From CAZIVP01 sp964542915 (GTDB lineage Bacteria; Calditrichota; Calditrichia; Calditrichales; Calditrichaceae): a DNA stretch of 64,000 nt. The translations under genes and the position numbers were made by a program. Positions 17,151 to 24,537 of the stretch are shown here, one piece after another. The DNA is taken from the NCBI GenBank assembly GCA_964542915.1, contig CAZIVP010000003.1, positions 366,084-430,083 on the forward strand, given 5' to 3'. The notes under the pieces were generated by a model. That model saw nothing but the letters and a program-made list of their open reading frames with translations. It searched no databases and was not told the origin of the DNA. The number at the start of each line of letters is the position of its first letter. The first letter of the stretch is position 1.

Positions 17151-17623
17151 CAGAGTACTCCCCGCTTGATACGCACATTACGGTTAATTGCAATTTCATC
17201 GGCGCGTTTATTTTCTTCCTGTCTTATGGCTTTTTTCTGCTGTTCGATCGCATGATCTTTAAGATTTTCCATCATCTTTTTCTCTTTGGTCGCCTTTAAA
17301 AGGTCAGTGCGTTTCTCGTCGACGCGTTTCCGTGAATGATCCACTTCGCCCTGCTGGCGCTTGATCTGGTTGTTCACTTGCTGTAAATACCCATGTTCGA
17401 TTCGCATTCGCACCAAATCCAGCGATTGAAACTGGCTGTCACCGTTATTTTGAGAATACTGACGTTGCATCGTTTGCAGTTTACTGCGCTCCAGTTGTTC
17501 GAGCTGATTTTGCACCCGACTTAAATGATTCTGAGCTCTGTTTAAATCCAACGCCTTTTGATTTTCAAAATGGCGCCGTACATCCAAAACTTTTTGCAGA
17601 GGGAATTGCAAACGTTTCGACAT
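17150..17623 (-). CDS. fliJ: FliJ, export apparatus chaperone-escort protein
   Basis: 157 residues, almost wholly coiled coil and rich in Gln, Lys, Arg and Glu, beginning MSKRLQFPLQKVLDVRRHFE, which is the FliJ opening. It binds inside the FliI hexamer and links the ATPase to FlhA. Location right after fliI is canonical. FliJ has low sequence conservation, so the call uses length, coil content and position. Confidence 0.92.
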   Translation of the reverse strand: MSKRLQFPLQKVLDVRRHFENQKALDLNRAQNHLSRVQNQLEQLERSKLQTMQRQYSQNNGDSQFQSLDLVRMRIEHGYLQQVNNQIKRQQGEVDHSRKRVDEKRTDLLKATKEKKMMENLKDHAIEQQKKAIRQEENKRADEIAINRNVRIKRGVL

Positions 17624-17626
17624 CTG

Positions 17627-18952
17627 TTATCCTTCATTGAAAATTTGATAAAGCGCCTGCTGTGTGTCATCCATTTGCGCGCTCTCCTCCACTTCCTGTT
17701 TTAAGAAAGCTTCCAGAGCATGCTGTTTTTGCAACGCTTCGTCCACTTTTGCATTACTACCCTTGGCATAAGCGCCTATATTGATCAGATCTTCCGATTC
17801 CTGGTAGGCGGCCATCAATTCAAGGAATTTAGCGCATAACTTCTTCTGGGTGTCGCTCGTTACTTCATTTTTTACCCTGCTTACACTTTGCAATACATCG
17901 ATGGCCGGATAATGGTTTTTTTGCGCAAGTTTACGGGACAATACCACATGTCCGTCCAGGATGGACCTCGCCGCATCGCTGATGGGTTCATCCATGTCAT
18001 CGCCCTCGACCAGCACGGTATAAAGGCCGGTAATGCTGCCTTTTTCGGAGTTACCGGCCCGTTCCAGTAAGCGCGGCATTAATGCAAACACCGACGGTGT
18101 ATAACCCTTGGTTGTGGGCGGTTCACCGATGGCGAGACCGATTTCACGTTGCGCCATGGAAACGCGTGTAAGCGAATCCATCAACAGGAGTACATTATTA
18201 CCCTGATCCCGAAAGTGTTCGGCGATCGTCGTGGCAATAAGCGCGCCTTTTATACGTACGGTAGCGGCTTGATCGGAAGTAGCCACAATCACGACCGACC
18301 GTTTCAGCCCTTCCTCGCCTAAATCGCGTTCGATAAATTCACGCACTTCCCTGCCGCGCTCCCCGATGAGGGCGATGACATTCACCTGAGCGTCCGTAAA
18401 CCTGGAAATCATACCCAGAAGAACGCTCTTTCCAACCCCGCTGCCTGCAAATATGCCGGCGCGCTGCCCTTTCCCCAATGTGATGAGGCCGTCAATGGCA
18501 CGTATTCCGGTAATCAGAGGCGTTGTTATGCGCTGCCGAACCAACGGATTTGGCGGGAAATTATAAACGCTTTTAAATAAATCGGTTTTAACGGGACCCT
18601 TACCATCCATGGGACGGCCAAGTCCGTCCAGTACGCGTCCTAACAGGGCTTCGCCCACCGGTACTTTTAAAGGCAGCGTATGTAATTTTACCCGGCTACC
18701 CGGCGAAACGCCCACCGTATCGCCGAGCGGCATCAATAAAATACGCTTGTCCCGAAAGCCGACTATTTCGGCTTTAACATTCGGGCCGTCATTTACGCAA
18801 ATTTCGCAAATATCGCCGACAGTGCCCTGTTGGCTGGTAGCTTCGATTACCAGGCCTGCTATTTGTGCCACGCGGCCATCCACACGCGCAGGCTTAAATT
18901 GCCCGATCTGAGCTTCATAGTTCTGTAATTGGCGATGTATCGATTCCATCAC
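17627..18952 (-). CDS. fliI: FliI, flagellum-specific ATPase
   Basis: 441 residues, standard length. The Walker A loop is AGSGVGKS near residue 170, followed by IGERGREVREFIE and the Walker B strand NNVLLLMDSLTRVSMAQREI. ATP-synthase beta-like architecture with an N-terminal beta-barrel containing GSRVKLHTLPLKVPVGEALLG. It drives unfolding or release of export substrates. The ATG overlaps the fliH stop as ATGA. Confidence 0.97.
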   Translation of the reverse strand: MMESIHRQLQNYEAQIGQFKPARVDGRVAQIAGLVIEATSQQGTVGDICEICVNDGPNVKAEIVGFRDKRILLMPLGDTVGVSPGSRVKLHTLPLKVPVGEALLGRVLDGLGRPMDGKGPVKTDLFKSVYNFPPNPLVRQRITTPLITGIRAIDGLITLGKGQRAGIFAGSGVGKSVLLGMISRFTDAQVNVIALIGERGREVREFIERDLGEEGLKRSVVIVATSDQAATVRIKGALIATTIAEHFRDQGNNVLLLMDSLTRVSMAQREIGLAIGEPPTTKGYTPSVFALMPRLLERAGNSEKGSITGLYTVLVEGDDMDEPISDAARSILDGHVVLSRKLAQKNHYPAIDVLQSVSRVKNEVTSDTQKKLCAKFLELMAAYQESEDLINIGAYAKGSNAKVDEALQKQHALEAFLKQEVEESAQMDDTQQALYQIFNEG

Positions 18953-19650
18953 GCGCCCCGGTTTAACATTTGCTCTTCAAGCGCATTTAACTGACTCTGG
19001 TAAGAACCATCTATATAAAAATCTTCGCTTCTCACATTCATCTCGGTATCATTCAGGTCTTCGTTGGCTGTGAACGTCAGCTCCATTTTCGCAGGCAGAC
19101 GAAGTTGTTCCGAGATGACGTCTCTATCCAGTTCATTCATACGATCGGGGCTGACCTCAACCACGACGTTGTGTTGCTCGATCACTTCGTTGAGTAATTT
19201 GCGCAGACGTTGGTAAAAGATATCATCATGATCCTGGCGTACCTGTAATTCTTTGTTCAACACATGGCGCGCCATTCGTTTCGCCACGTTCAATAAAGGC
19301 TCCTGCAATTGTTCGATTGATTCCCGATGTTGTTGCTGTATAGCCTCCATTTCTTCGCGCACATTTCGGATACGACGTTCCGATTCCTGTAATGCACGTT
19401 GTTTTCCCTCTTCGTAGCCGGAACGGAACGATTCTTCCCGTGCTTTCTGTAATTCGGCTTCGAGCACCCGGACGCGATCCTGTAACGATTTGATCAGAAA
19501 TGCGCCTTTATTTGCATAGGACTTGTCGCTGAATTGTTTTTGCAATTCTTCGATATGCAGCCGGGCCTGGCGTTTTTCTTCTTCACTGAAACGTCTTTGA
19601 ACGTGTATCCCTTTAACCTGTTTATTCAATTTGACAACAGAAGTTTGCAT
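18949..19650 (-). CDS. fliH: FliH, regulator of the export ATPase
   Basis: 233 residues. A long helical N-terminal and central region (Glu/Gln/Arg-rich, with ELQKAREESFRSGYEEGKQR carrying GxxxG-like spacing) is followed by the FliH/V-ATPase E-type C-domain: LLNVAKRMARHVLNKELQV, then a helix and VVVEVSPDRMNEL. The protein forms the peripheral stalk holding FliI at the C-ring. It lies between fliG and fliI as usual. Confidence 0.93.
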   Translation of the reverse strand: MQTSVVKLNKQVKGIHVQRRFSEEEKRQARLHIEELQKQFSDKSYANKGAFLIKSLQDRVRVLEAELQKAREESFRSGYEEGKQRALQESERRIRNVREEMEAIQQQHRESIEQLQEPLLNVAKRMARHVLNKELQVRQDHDDIFYQRLRKLLNEVIEQHNVVVEVSPDRMNELDRDVISEQLRLPAKMELTFTANEDLNDTEMNVRSEDFYIDGSYQSQLNALEEQMLNRGA

Positions 19651-19656
19651 AATACC

Positions 19657-20673
19657 CTACTCTATGATTTCTTCTTCTTCACCGCGGGTCAACATTATTT
19701 CACCTTGTTCTTCCAGGCGCCGGGCAGCATCCAGAATATCCTTTTGAGCGCCCTCCACATCTTTGACGCGCACCGGACCGAGATATTCGAGTTCCTCTTT
19801 TAACATACCGGCGGCCCGTTCCGACATATTGGAGTAGATGAGTTCCTGGAGTTCGCTGCTGCTGGCTTTAAGCGCCAACGCCAGCGTTTTGGAATCCACC
19901 TCTTTCAGGATACGCTGCACGGCCCAGGGCGGCAGATGAACGATATCTTCAAACAGGAACATCAAATCGTTAATCTCTTCGGCGAGACCGGCATCACGTT
20001 CGCGCAGACTATTAAGAATATTTTTCTCGGATGTCCTGCTGACGGAATTAAGGATTTCGGCGACGGATTCCACGCCGCCTGTTTTGCTCAACCCTCCGCC
20101 AAATACGCTGCCAAGTTGTTCGCGCAGGACGGACTCGATATCCGAAATTAATTCCGGCGACGTTTTTTCCATGGTGGCCACACGATATGCTATTTCGTAC
20201 TGAGAGGCTTCCGGCAATTCCGACAAGATGGATGCGGCCTGACCCGGTTTGAGATTGGCAAGAATGAGGGCGGCGGTTTGCGGATGTTCTTTTTGCAGAA
20301 AATTTAATAATTGCTTATCATCCACGGTTTGAAGCAAATAAAACGCGCTTACTTCCGTGGCAGCTTCGACGCGCTTAACAACTTCCTCGGCCTTCTTTTT
20401 ACCCCATGCCTGTTCCAGCACTTCACGCGCGTAACCGATACCGCCCTGAACGATATACTGGTTGGCCATCATCATTGCATAAAATTCTTCAATAACCTTG
20501 CTCAACGTTTCGGCCGGTATGTTTTGCAAACGTGCAACCTCTATGGAAACCGCTTCCACTTCCTGCTCGTTGAAATTTTTTAGTATTTGGGAAGCTTTCT
20601 CCACGCCAAGCGCAATCAGGATCAATGCCACTTTCTGCACCGGTTTTAACTGGTTAAGATCAAGCTTGGTCAT
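19657..20673 (-). CDS. fliG: FliG, flagellar motor switch protein
   Basis: 338 residues, normal length. Armadillo-like N and middle domains with KEHPQTAALILANLKPGQAA (EHPQ motif), and a C-terminal torque domain with the charged helix LALALKASSSELQELIYSNM followed by ERAAGMLKEELEYLGPVRV. It binds FliF at its N-terminus and MotA at its C-terminus. The start overlaps the fliF stop by 14 bases. Confidence 0.97.
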   Translation of the reverse strand: MTKLDLNQLKPVQKVALILIALGVEKASQILKNFNEQEVEAVSIEVARLQNIPAETLSKVIEEFYAMMMANQYIVQGGIGYAREVLEQAWGKKKAEEVVKRVEAATEVSAFYLLQTVDDKQLLNFLQKEHPQTAALILANLKPGQAASILSELPEASQYEIAYRVATMEKTSPELISDIESVLREQLGSVFGGGLSKTGGVESVAEILNSVSRTSEKNILNSLRERDAGLAEEINDLMFLFEDIVHLPPWAVQRILKEVDSKTLALALKASSSELQELIYSNMSERAAGMLKEELEYLGPVRVKDVEGAQKDILDAARRLEEQGEIMLTRGEEEEIIE

Positions 20674-22261
20674 TATTATTACCCTGTGTTATCCATGAGC
20701 GCAGCATACGGCTGGCGTCCTCCGGAGACTTGCTGACATATTCAATCACTTCATTGGTCATCTTATCATTAGCTTTCAGTTTAGCTTTCGCTTCGGGGCT
20801 GAGTTTTTTAATATAGGCATCTTCAGGAATTTCCCTTTCCCGTGCACCGGCCTGCAGCGCCTCCGAGGCGCCGGGCTGTGCGCCTTCCTGTAATGCTTGT
20901 TGGTCACTTTTTCCCGACGGGAGCTGTAGCTGCGTTACACTCGTATTCAGTAAACTCCGTAACAACAGGAATCCCAGTAGTAAACCGAGCGCCAATAGTC
21001 CATAGGTAATCAACTGTTTATAGAATTCGTTCTGCATTTCTTTCTGGAAATAATTTTGTTCCTCTTGCAGGGGGGTCTGTTTGACCAGTTCCATGTTCTG
21101 TACTTCCACCACATCGCCGCGCTCTTCCGAGAACCCAATGGCGCTTTTTACCAGCGCTTCGACCTGTCCTAACTCCTGCGGGCTGTATGGCTCCCTGACC
21201 ATCGTGCTGCCGCCCTGGCCGTCTTCCTGTTTCACCGTTTTCTCGTTCAACAGGACGGCTACGGTAAGCCGGCTGATGCCGCCGGCGTTGGAGATATAGC
21301 GCTCAACTTTCTTTCCCAGTTCATAGTTGGTTGTTGTTTTCTCCACAACAAAATGGGATGAATCCATGCCGTTATTGGAATTTTCCGTGTACTTCTCCTC
21401 GCTTAGGACCACCATATTATCAGGATTGACCTCTTCCGTCGTGCGTTCGATTTTGTCGAAGTCCAAAGCGGCCGAAATTTCCACCAAGGCATTACCTGGC
21501 CCAACGATGCCTTCAACAATATCGCGAACTTTTTTCTGTAATTCCTTTTCCACCTTTTGAGTCAATTGATATTGATTTCCAACCTGATCCATCGAAGTGG
21601 CATCACCACCCCCATCCACCAGTGTGTTGCCCTGAGCGTCCATAATCACCACATCATTACTTTCGATGCCCTCCACGCTGTTGGCTACAAGAGCCGCAAT
21701 TCCGTTAATCTGGTTGGAGTTGAGCGATGCGCCGCCCTGCAAATGCAGCATAACCGATGCTTTTCCTTTTTTCTCATTCTCGAACAGGCGATCTTCGGGA
21801 ACTACGAGATGTACACGGCTGCTTTTGACTTCGGGAAATTGGTTTATGGTACGCATCAACTCGCCTTCCAAAGCCCGTTTGTAATTTAATTGCTGCATGA
21901 AGGTGGTCATGCCCATACTGTTTTTGTCGAAGAGTTCGTATCCCGAAATGGAATCTTTCATGTAACCGGACTGGGCGTATTTCAGGCGCAGTTCCGCCAC
22001 ATCTTCTTTTGGGACCAGAATGGTCGTACCGCCGTCTTCCAGACGATAATTTACTTTACTGCTGCGCAGATCACTGACAATGGCATTGGCCGAACCGGGA
22101 TCGAGATTTCCGAAAAGCAGATCGTATTCGGTTCGGTTTGCCCAGAGTAGCATCGCTATAATTGCCGAAATAAAACCGATCAGAACGCCGATCATAATGA
22201 CGCGTTGGCGGATATTGTATTGCATGAAAAAATGAGAAAGCTGTGTCATAATCTGATTCAT
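20660..22261 (-). CDS. fliF: FliF, MS-ring protein
   Basis: 533 residues. An N-terminal membrane helix (about 19-41), ring-building motif domains (TEYDLLFGNLDPGSANAIVS and the YscJ-like RALEGELMRTINQFPEVKSS), a long periplasmic region, a second helix near 440-460, and a C-terminal FliG-binding tail. It nucleates basal-body assembly. Start has AAAGGAA upstream. Confidence 0.97.
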   Translation of the reverse strand: MNQIMTQLSHFFMQYNIRQRVIMIGVLIGFISAIIAMLLWANRTEYDLLFGNLDPGSANAIVSDLRSSKVNYRLEDGGTTILVPKEDVAELRLKYAQSGYMKDSISGYELFDKNSMGMTTFMQQLNYKRALEGELMRTINQFPEVKSSRVHLVVPEDRLFENEKKGKASVMLHLQGGASLNSNQINGIAALVANSVEGIESNDVVIMDAQGNTLVDGGGDATSMDQVGNQYQLTQKVEKELQKKVRDIVEGIVGPGNALVEISAALDFDKIERTTEEVNPDNMVVLSEEKYTENSNNGMDSSHFVVEKTTTNYELGKKVERYISNAGGISRLTVAVLLNEKTVKQEDGQGGSTMVREPYSPQELGQVEALVKSAIGFSEERGDVVEVQNMELVKQTPLQEEQNYFQKEMQNEFYKQLITYGLLALGLLLGFLLLRSLLNTSVTQLQLPSGKSDQQALQEGAQPGASEALQAGAREREIPEDAYIKKLSPEAKAKLKANDKMTNEVIEYVSKSPEDASRMLRSWITQGNNNDQA

Positions 22262-22280
22262 GGCGCATTCCTTTGCTCGC

Positions 22281-22598
22281 TTAGACCTGCATTCGTTCGA
22301 TCTCTTTATAGGCTTCCAGTAAGCGATTGCGAATTTCCACCATCAGGTTAAAACTCAACCGGGCTTCTTCCAGTGAAGCCATAGCTTCGTGGAGGTTGTC
22401 CGATTTACCCTGGATCACATCGCTTACCTTTTGATCCGATATTTGCTGTGCGTCGTTAACGGCTTCAATAAAATCGGATATGGTATCGCCAAAATCCTGT
22501 TCCTCATGCGATTGAGCCTGCTTCGTTTGGTTGGAATCCTGTATCCTTCCCATCAATTCATTTAAACTGACGGATGATAGATTATTGAAATCTGACAT
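22281..22598 (-). CDS. fliE: FliE, hook-basal body junction protein
   Basis: 105 residues from ATG 22598, chosen because GAGGG lies eight bases before it; an ATG at 22610 is an alternative. The C-terminal FliE signature is clear: DAQQISDQKVSDVIQGKSDN, then EARLSFNLMVEIRNRLLEAY. It connects the MS ring and export gate to the rod. Between a small unknown gene and fliF. Confidence 0.95.
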   Translation of the reverse strand: MSDFNNLSSVSLNELMGRIQDSNQTKQAQSHEEQDFGDTISDFIEAVNDAQQISDQKVSDVIQGKSDNLHEAMASLEEARLSFNLMVEIRNRLLEAYKEIERMQV

Positions 22599-22611
22599 AA
22601 TTGCCCTCATC

Positions 22612-22902
22612 TTAGCCTTTTACGTCCAACATCATACCGGCCTGAACGCTTTGAATTTTATTTCTGCCGTAAAAACTGGTTTGCTGTGTCTCATGTTGAA
22701 ATAACGCCTGCAGCGTATCAATCTCTTTTTGATTCAGGACATCCGCCGGCGATTGAATGTGCTTCCCGTTGGATTTTCGACCGCTGCTCTGAAGCTGAAC
22801 ACCGTTTTGCGTAGCCGACGCATTGTTTTTATTACCGACGTTCCATTGTCTATAGCGGTTTTCCGCGCCATTAACCGCCCAATTATGTCCATTAACTTTC
22901 AT
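22612..22902 (-). CDS. Unknown small protein between flgC and fliE
   Basis: 96 residues, polar, rich in Asn, Gln and Ser. The first half looks disordered (WAVNGAENRYRQWNVGNKNN). The second half is more ordered: LNQKEIDTLQALFQHETQQ and an end reading FYGRNKIQSVQAGMMLDVKG. The final GxxLDVKG pattern resembles the tails of other small uncharacterised proteins seen in flagellar operons, from memory only. No signal peptide or membrane segment is seen. It ends inside the fliE ribosome-binding region, so the two are coupled. It might be a rod-assembly accessory; nothing in the sequence proves this. Confidence 0.65.
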   Translation of the reverse strand: MKVNGHNWAVNGAENRYRQWNVGNKNNASATQNGVQLQSSGRKSNGKHIQSPADVLNQKEIDTLQALFQHETQQTSFYGRNKIQSVQAGMMLDVKG

Positions 22903-22912
22903 CGTTTTCCCT

Positions 22913-23407
22913 CTATATTTGCATTGCGCGTTTGGCCATTTGTTTGGCGGCGTTTAACACCGTGATGTTCGCTTCATAAGTACGACTGGCGGAGATTAAA
23001 TCGATCATTTCTTCCACCGGATTAATATCGGGTAACTTCACAAATCCGTTTTCATCCGCTTGAGGATGGGTGGGTTCATACACCATTTTTGCACCCTCTT
23101 GTTCAACGACTTTATAGGGTTTGGACTGGGGAGCGTCAGGCCCGCTTTTTGTTGTCGCTTGCGATTCCATGTGCCCCTTACTGGAGCTTCTCATTTGCAG
23201 ACGCATCCGGTCTGAAAAGCGTGTTTGTTGTTTTTCTCTGGCGTCGCCCTGCGATATTAATTGTTTTCTCTGATACACCTTGCCGTCTTGATCCGGCGCT
23301 TTTTCAGCATTGGCAATGTTTTGAGAAATCAGATCCATGCGTTTGATTTGCGTTGATAATCCGCCAAGGGTTGTTTTTATCGCTGAAAATATGCCTGTTG
23401 GTTTCAT
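22913..23407 (-). CDS. flgC: FlgC, proximal rod protein
   Basis: 164 residues, somewhat longer than the usual ~135-150. N-terminal rod signature GLSTQIKRMDLISQNIANAE and C-terminal NPVEEMIDLISASRTYEANI plus VLNAAKQMAKRAMQI. The extra length is a charged insert around residues 45-95, rich in Arg, Gln and Ser. It is secreted and polymerises in the rod with FlgB, FlgF and FlgG, of which only FlgB is in this window. Confidence 0.95.
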   Translation of the reverse strand: MKPTGIFSAIKTTLGGLSTQIKRMDLISQNIANAEKAPDQDGKVYQRKQLISQGDAREKQQTRFSDRMRLQMRSSSKGHMESQATTKSGPDAPQSKPYKVVEQEGAKMVYEPTHPQADENGFVKLPDINPVEEMIDLISASRTYEANITVLNAAKQMAKRAMQI

Positions 23408-23413
23408 GACATG

Positions 23414-23791
23414 TTACCCCGTTTTTCCTGTAATGCTGCTGTTTAATTTTCGATAAGCGTGGGTTAACGCCCGTGTTACAAAGTGATAGCGAATTTGATT
23501 TTCAGCCAGTTTACCCATTTCCTCCGGGATATCTACCGGTTCACCCGTGCCGTCGCGGTGAAAACCGGATGACGCTGAAGGAGCTTCGCTGCCCGGCAAA
23601 TGCTTTTCACTGGACGTTTTTAAAGTTCGGGCGCCCGCCGTATGCAATAACTCGGAAAAATCGGTTTTAGCCGCACGGTAATCTTTATCATTCGCATGGG
23701 CGACGTTTTTAGCAATCGCTTCATGCTGCCGATTGTAAACATCGAGGGCGCGTTTAATTAGGCTGATATTTTCCGTATTAAATACTTTCAT
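23414..23791 (-). CDS. flgB: FlgB, proximal rod protein
   Basis: 125 residues, normal length. ALDVYNRQHEAIAKNVAHAN and DFSELLHTA are the FlgB opening, and the C-terminus carries NQIRYHFVTRALTHAYRKL. GAGGAG lies eight bases before the ATG. It is the first gene of the long flagellar unit and sits 28 bases downstream of a sigma-54-like promoter. Confidence 0.95.
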   Translation of the reverse strand: MKVFNTENISLIKRALDVYNRQHEAIAKNVAHANDKDYRAAKTDFSELLHTAGARTLKTSSEKHLPGSEAPSASSGFHRDGTGEPVDIPEEMGKLAENQIRYHFVTRALTHAYRKLNSSITGKTG

Positions 23792-23818
23792 GGTTCGATC
23801 TCCTCGTTTTAGTTTTAT

Positions 23819-23833
23819 ACAAAGGTCATGCCA
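23819..23833 (-). promoter_or_regulatory. Sigma-54-type promoter upstream of flgB
   Basis: The minus strand reads TGGCATGACCTTTGT: -24 TGGCATG, four bases, then TTGT, with GG-N10-GT spacing. The -12 GT lies about 29 bases before the flgB ATG, leaving room for a short leader that contains GAGGAG. It has the same GT variant as the sites before fliP and cheY. Confidence 0.6.
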
Positions 23834-24132
23834 TTTGATTTTTCTTTAAAACGCATGTCTAAGAAATATTTATATCTTTTTAAATTTACTGAGGTTAGCA
23901 AAACTCATATGCCGACACAGCGGGCTTTAATACAAGGCATGGCCGGATGAGATGTTTTCTGCTGCGGAAAATATTTCCCTCGGATACTTAAAAGTTTCCG
24001 CACCCTCGCTCGCCCTTTCTAGAGGTTTACACCTGTTTACCGAATATTATGAAAGCTTTAATCATTTAATCGTAAAACACCCCGTTCGAAAAAAGGTGCA
24101 GCCCTTAAATCATCAATAAACCGGGAAGGACT
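23834..24132. other. Divergent intergenic region upstream of flgB
   Basis: This gap separates the leftward flgB unit from the rightward decayed receiver. On the plus strand, 23952-24119 is an open frame of 55 codons beginning MFSAAENISLGYLKVSAP and ending QPLNHQ. It looks protein-like, lacks a good ribosome-binding site, and ends just before the receiver remnant. It may be the eroded 3' part of a former neighbour of the receiver, or chance. The part next to flgB would also hold enhancer sites for a sigma-54 activator; I see no obvious repeated site. Confidence 0.3.
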
Positions 24133-24525
24133 GCGAAAACATTAATTGTTGATGGCGTATATTTCTTGAGCTTAATCATCCAGCGAACGATGAGTCGTTT
24201 TGGTCCGTGTGATATGGCAGAAGCCATGCAAAAATATACCCAGGCTCTTCATAAAAAAGGACCCTATGATCGCATCTGTTTTGATGTGTTAATGCCAGTG
24301 ATGGACGGCTTTGAAGTTTTAAAGCAGATTTGTCAATGTGAAGATGAAATTCACTTAGATAAAGATGAGCGGGCAAAGATCATAATGATTACGACGTTTA
24401 GTGATAAAAAGACAGTGGACCGCGCTCTGCAAATGGGTTGCAACAGTTATATTGTAAAGCCCTTCAGCCACAAAAAATTGTTACATAAGGTACAAAATTT
24501 AGGCCTGCTCCCTGTTGATTATTAA
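24133..24525 (+). pseudogene. Decayed CheY-like response regulator receiver
   Basis: This is the only plus-strand gene-like feature of note. In one frame from 24133 it reads AKTLIVDGVYFLSLIIQRTM then SRFGPCD, aligning with receivers that begin KTLIVDDD. At the expected start ATG there is GCG, so no AUG/GUG precedes the first strand; the best others are TTG 24166 or ATG 24190, both of which delete beta-1. The paired acidic residues are reduced to Asp-Gly-Val, and about five residues are missing after GPCD. The phospho-acceptor Asp in CFDVLMPVMDG, the Thr in IIMITT and the Lys in IVKPFS remain. It is therefore probably a pseudogene; a non-AUG functional relic is possible. It converges on the CheD-HDOD gene with a 12-base gap. 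Confidence 0.6.
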
Positions 24526-24537
24526 GCAATTTTTTAT

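Noticed and set aside
23890..23925. Second GG/GC sigma-54-like pair near GGCATATGAGTTTTGC
   Set aside because: The GG to GC spacing is 12 rather than 10 bases, which sigma-54 does not tolerate.
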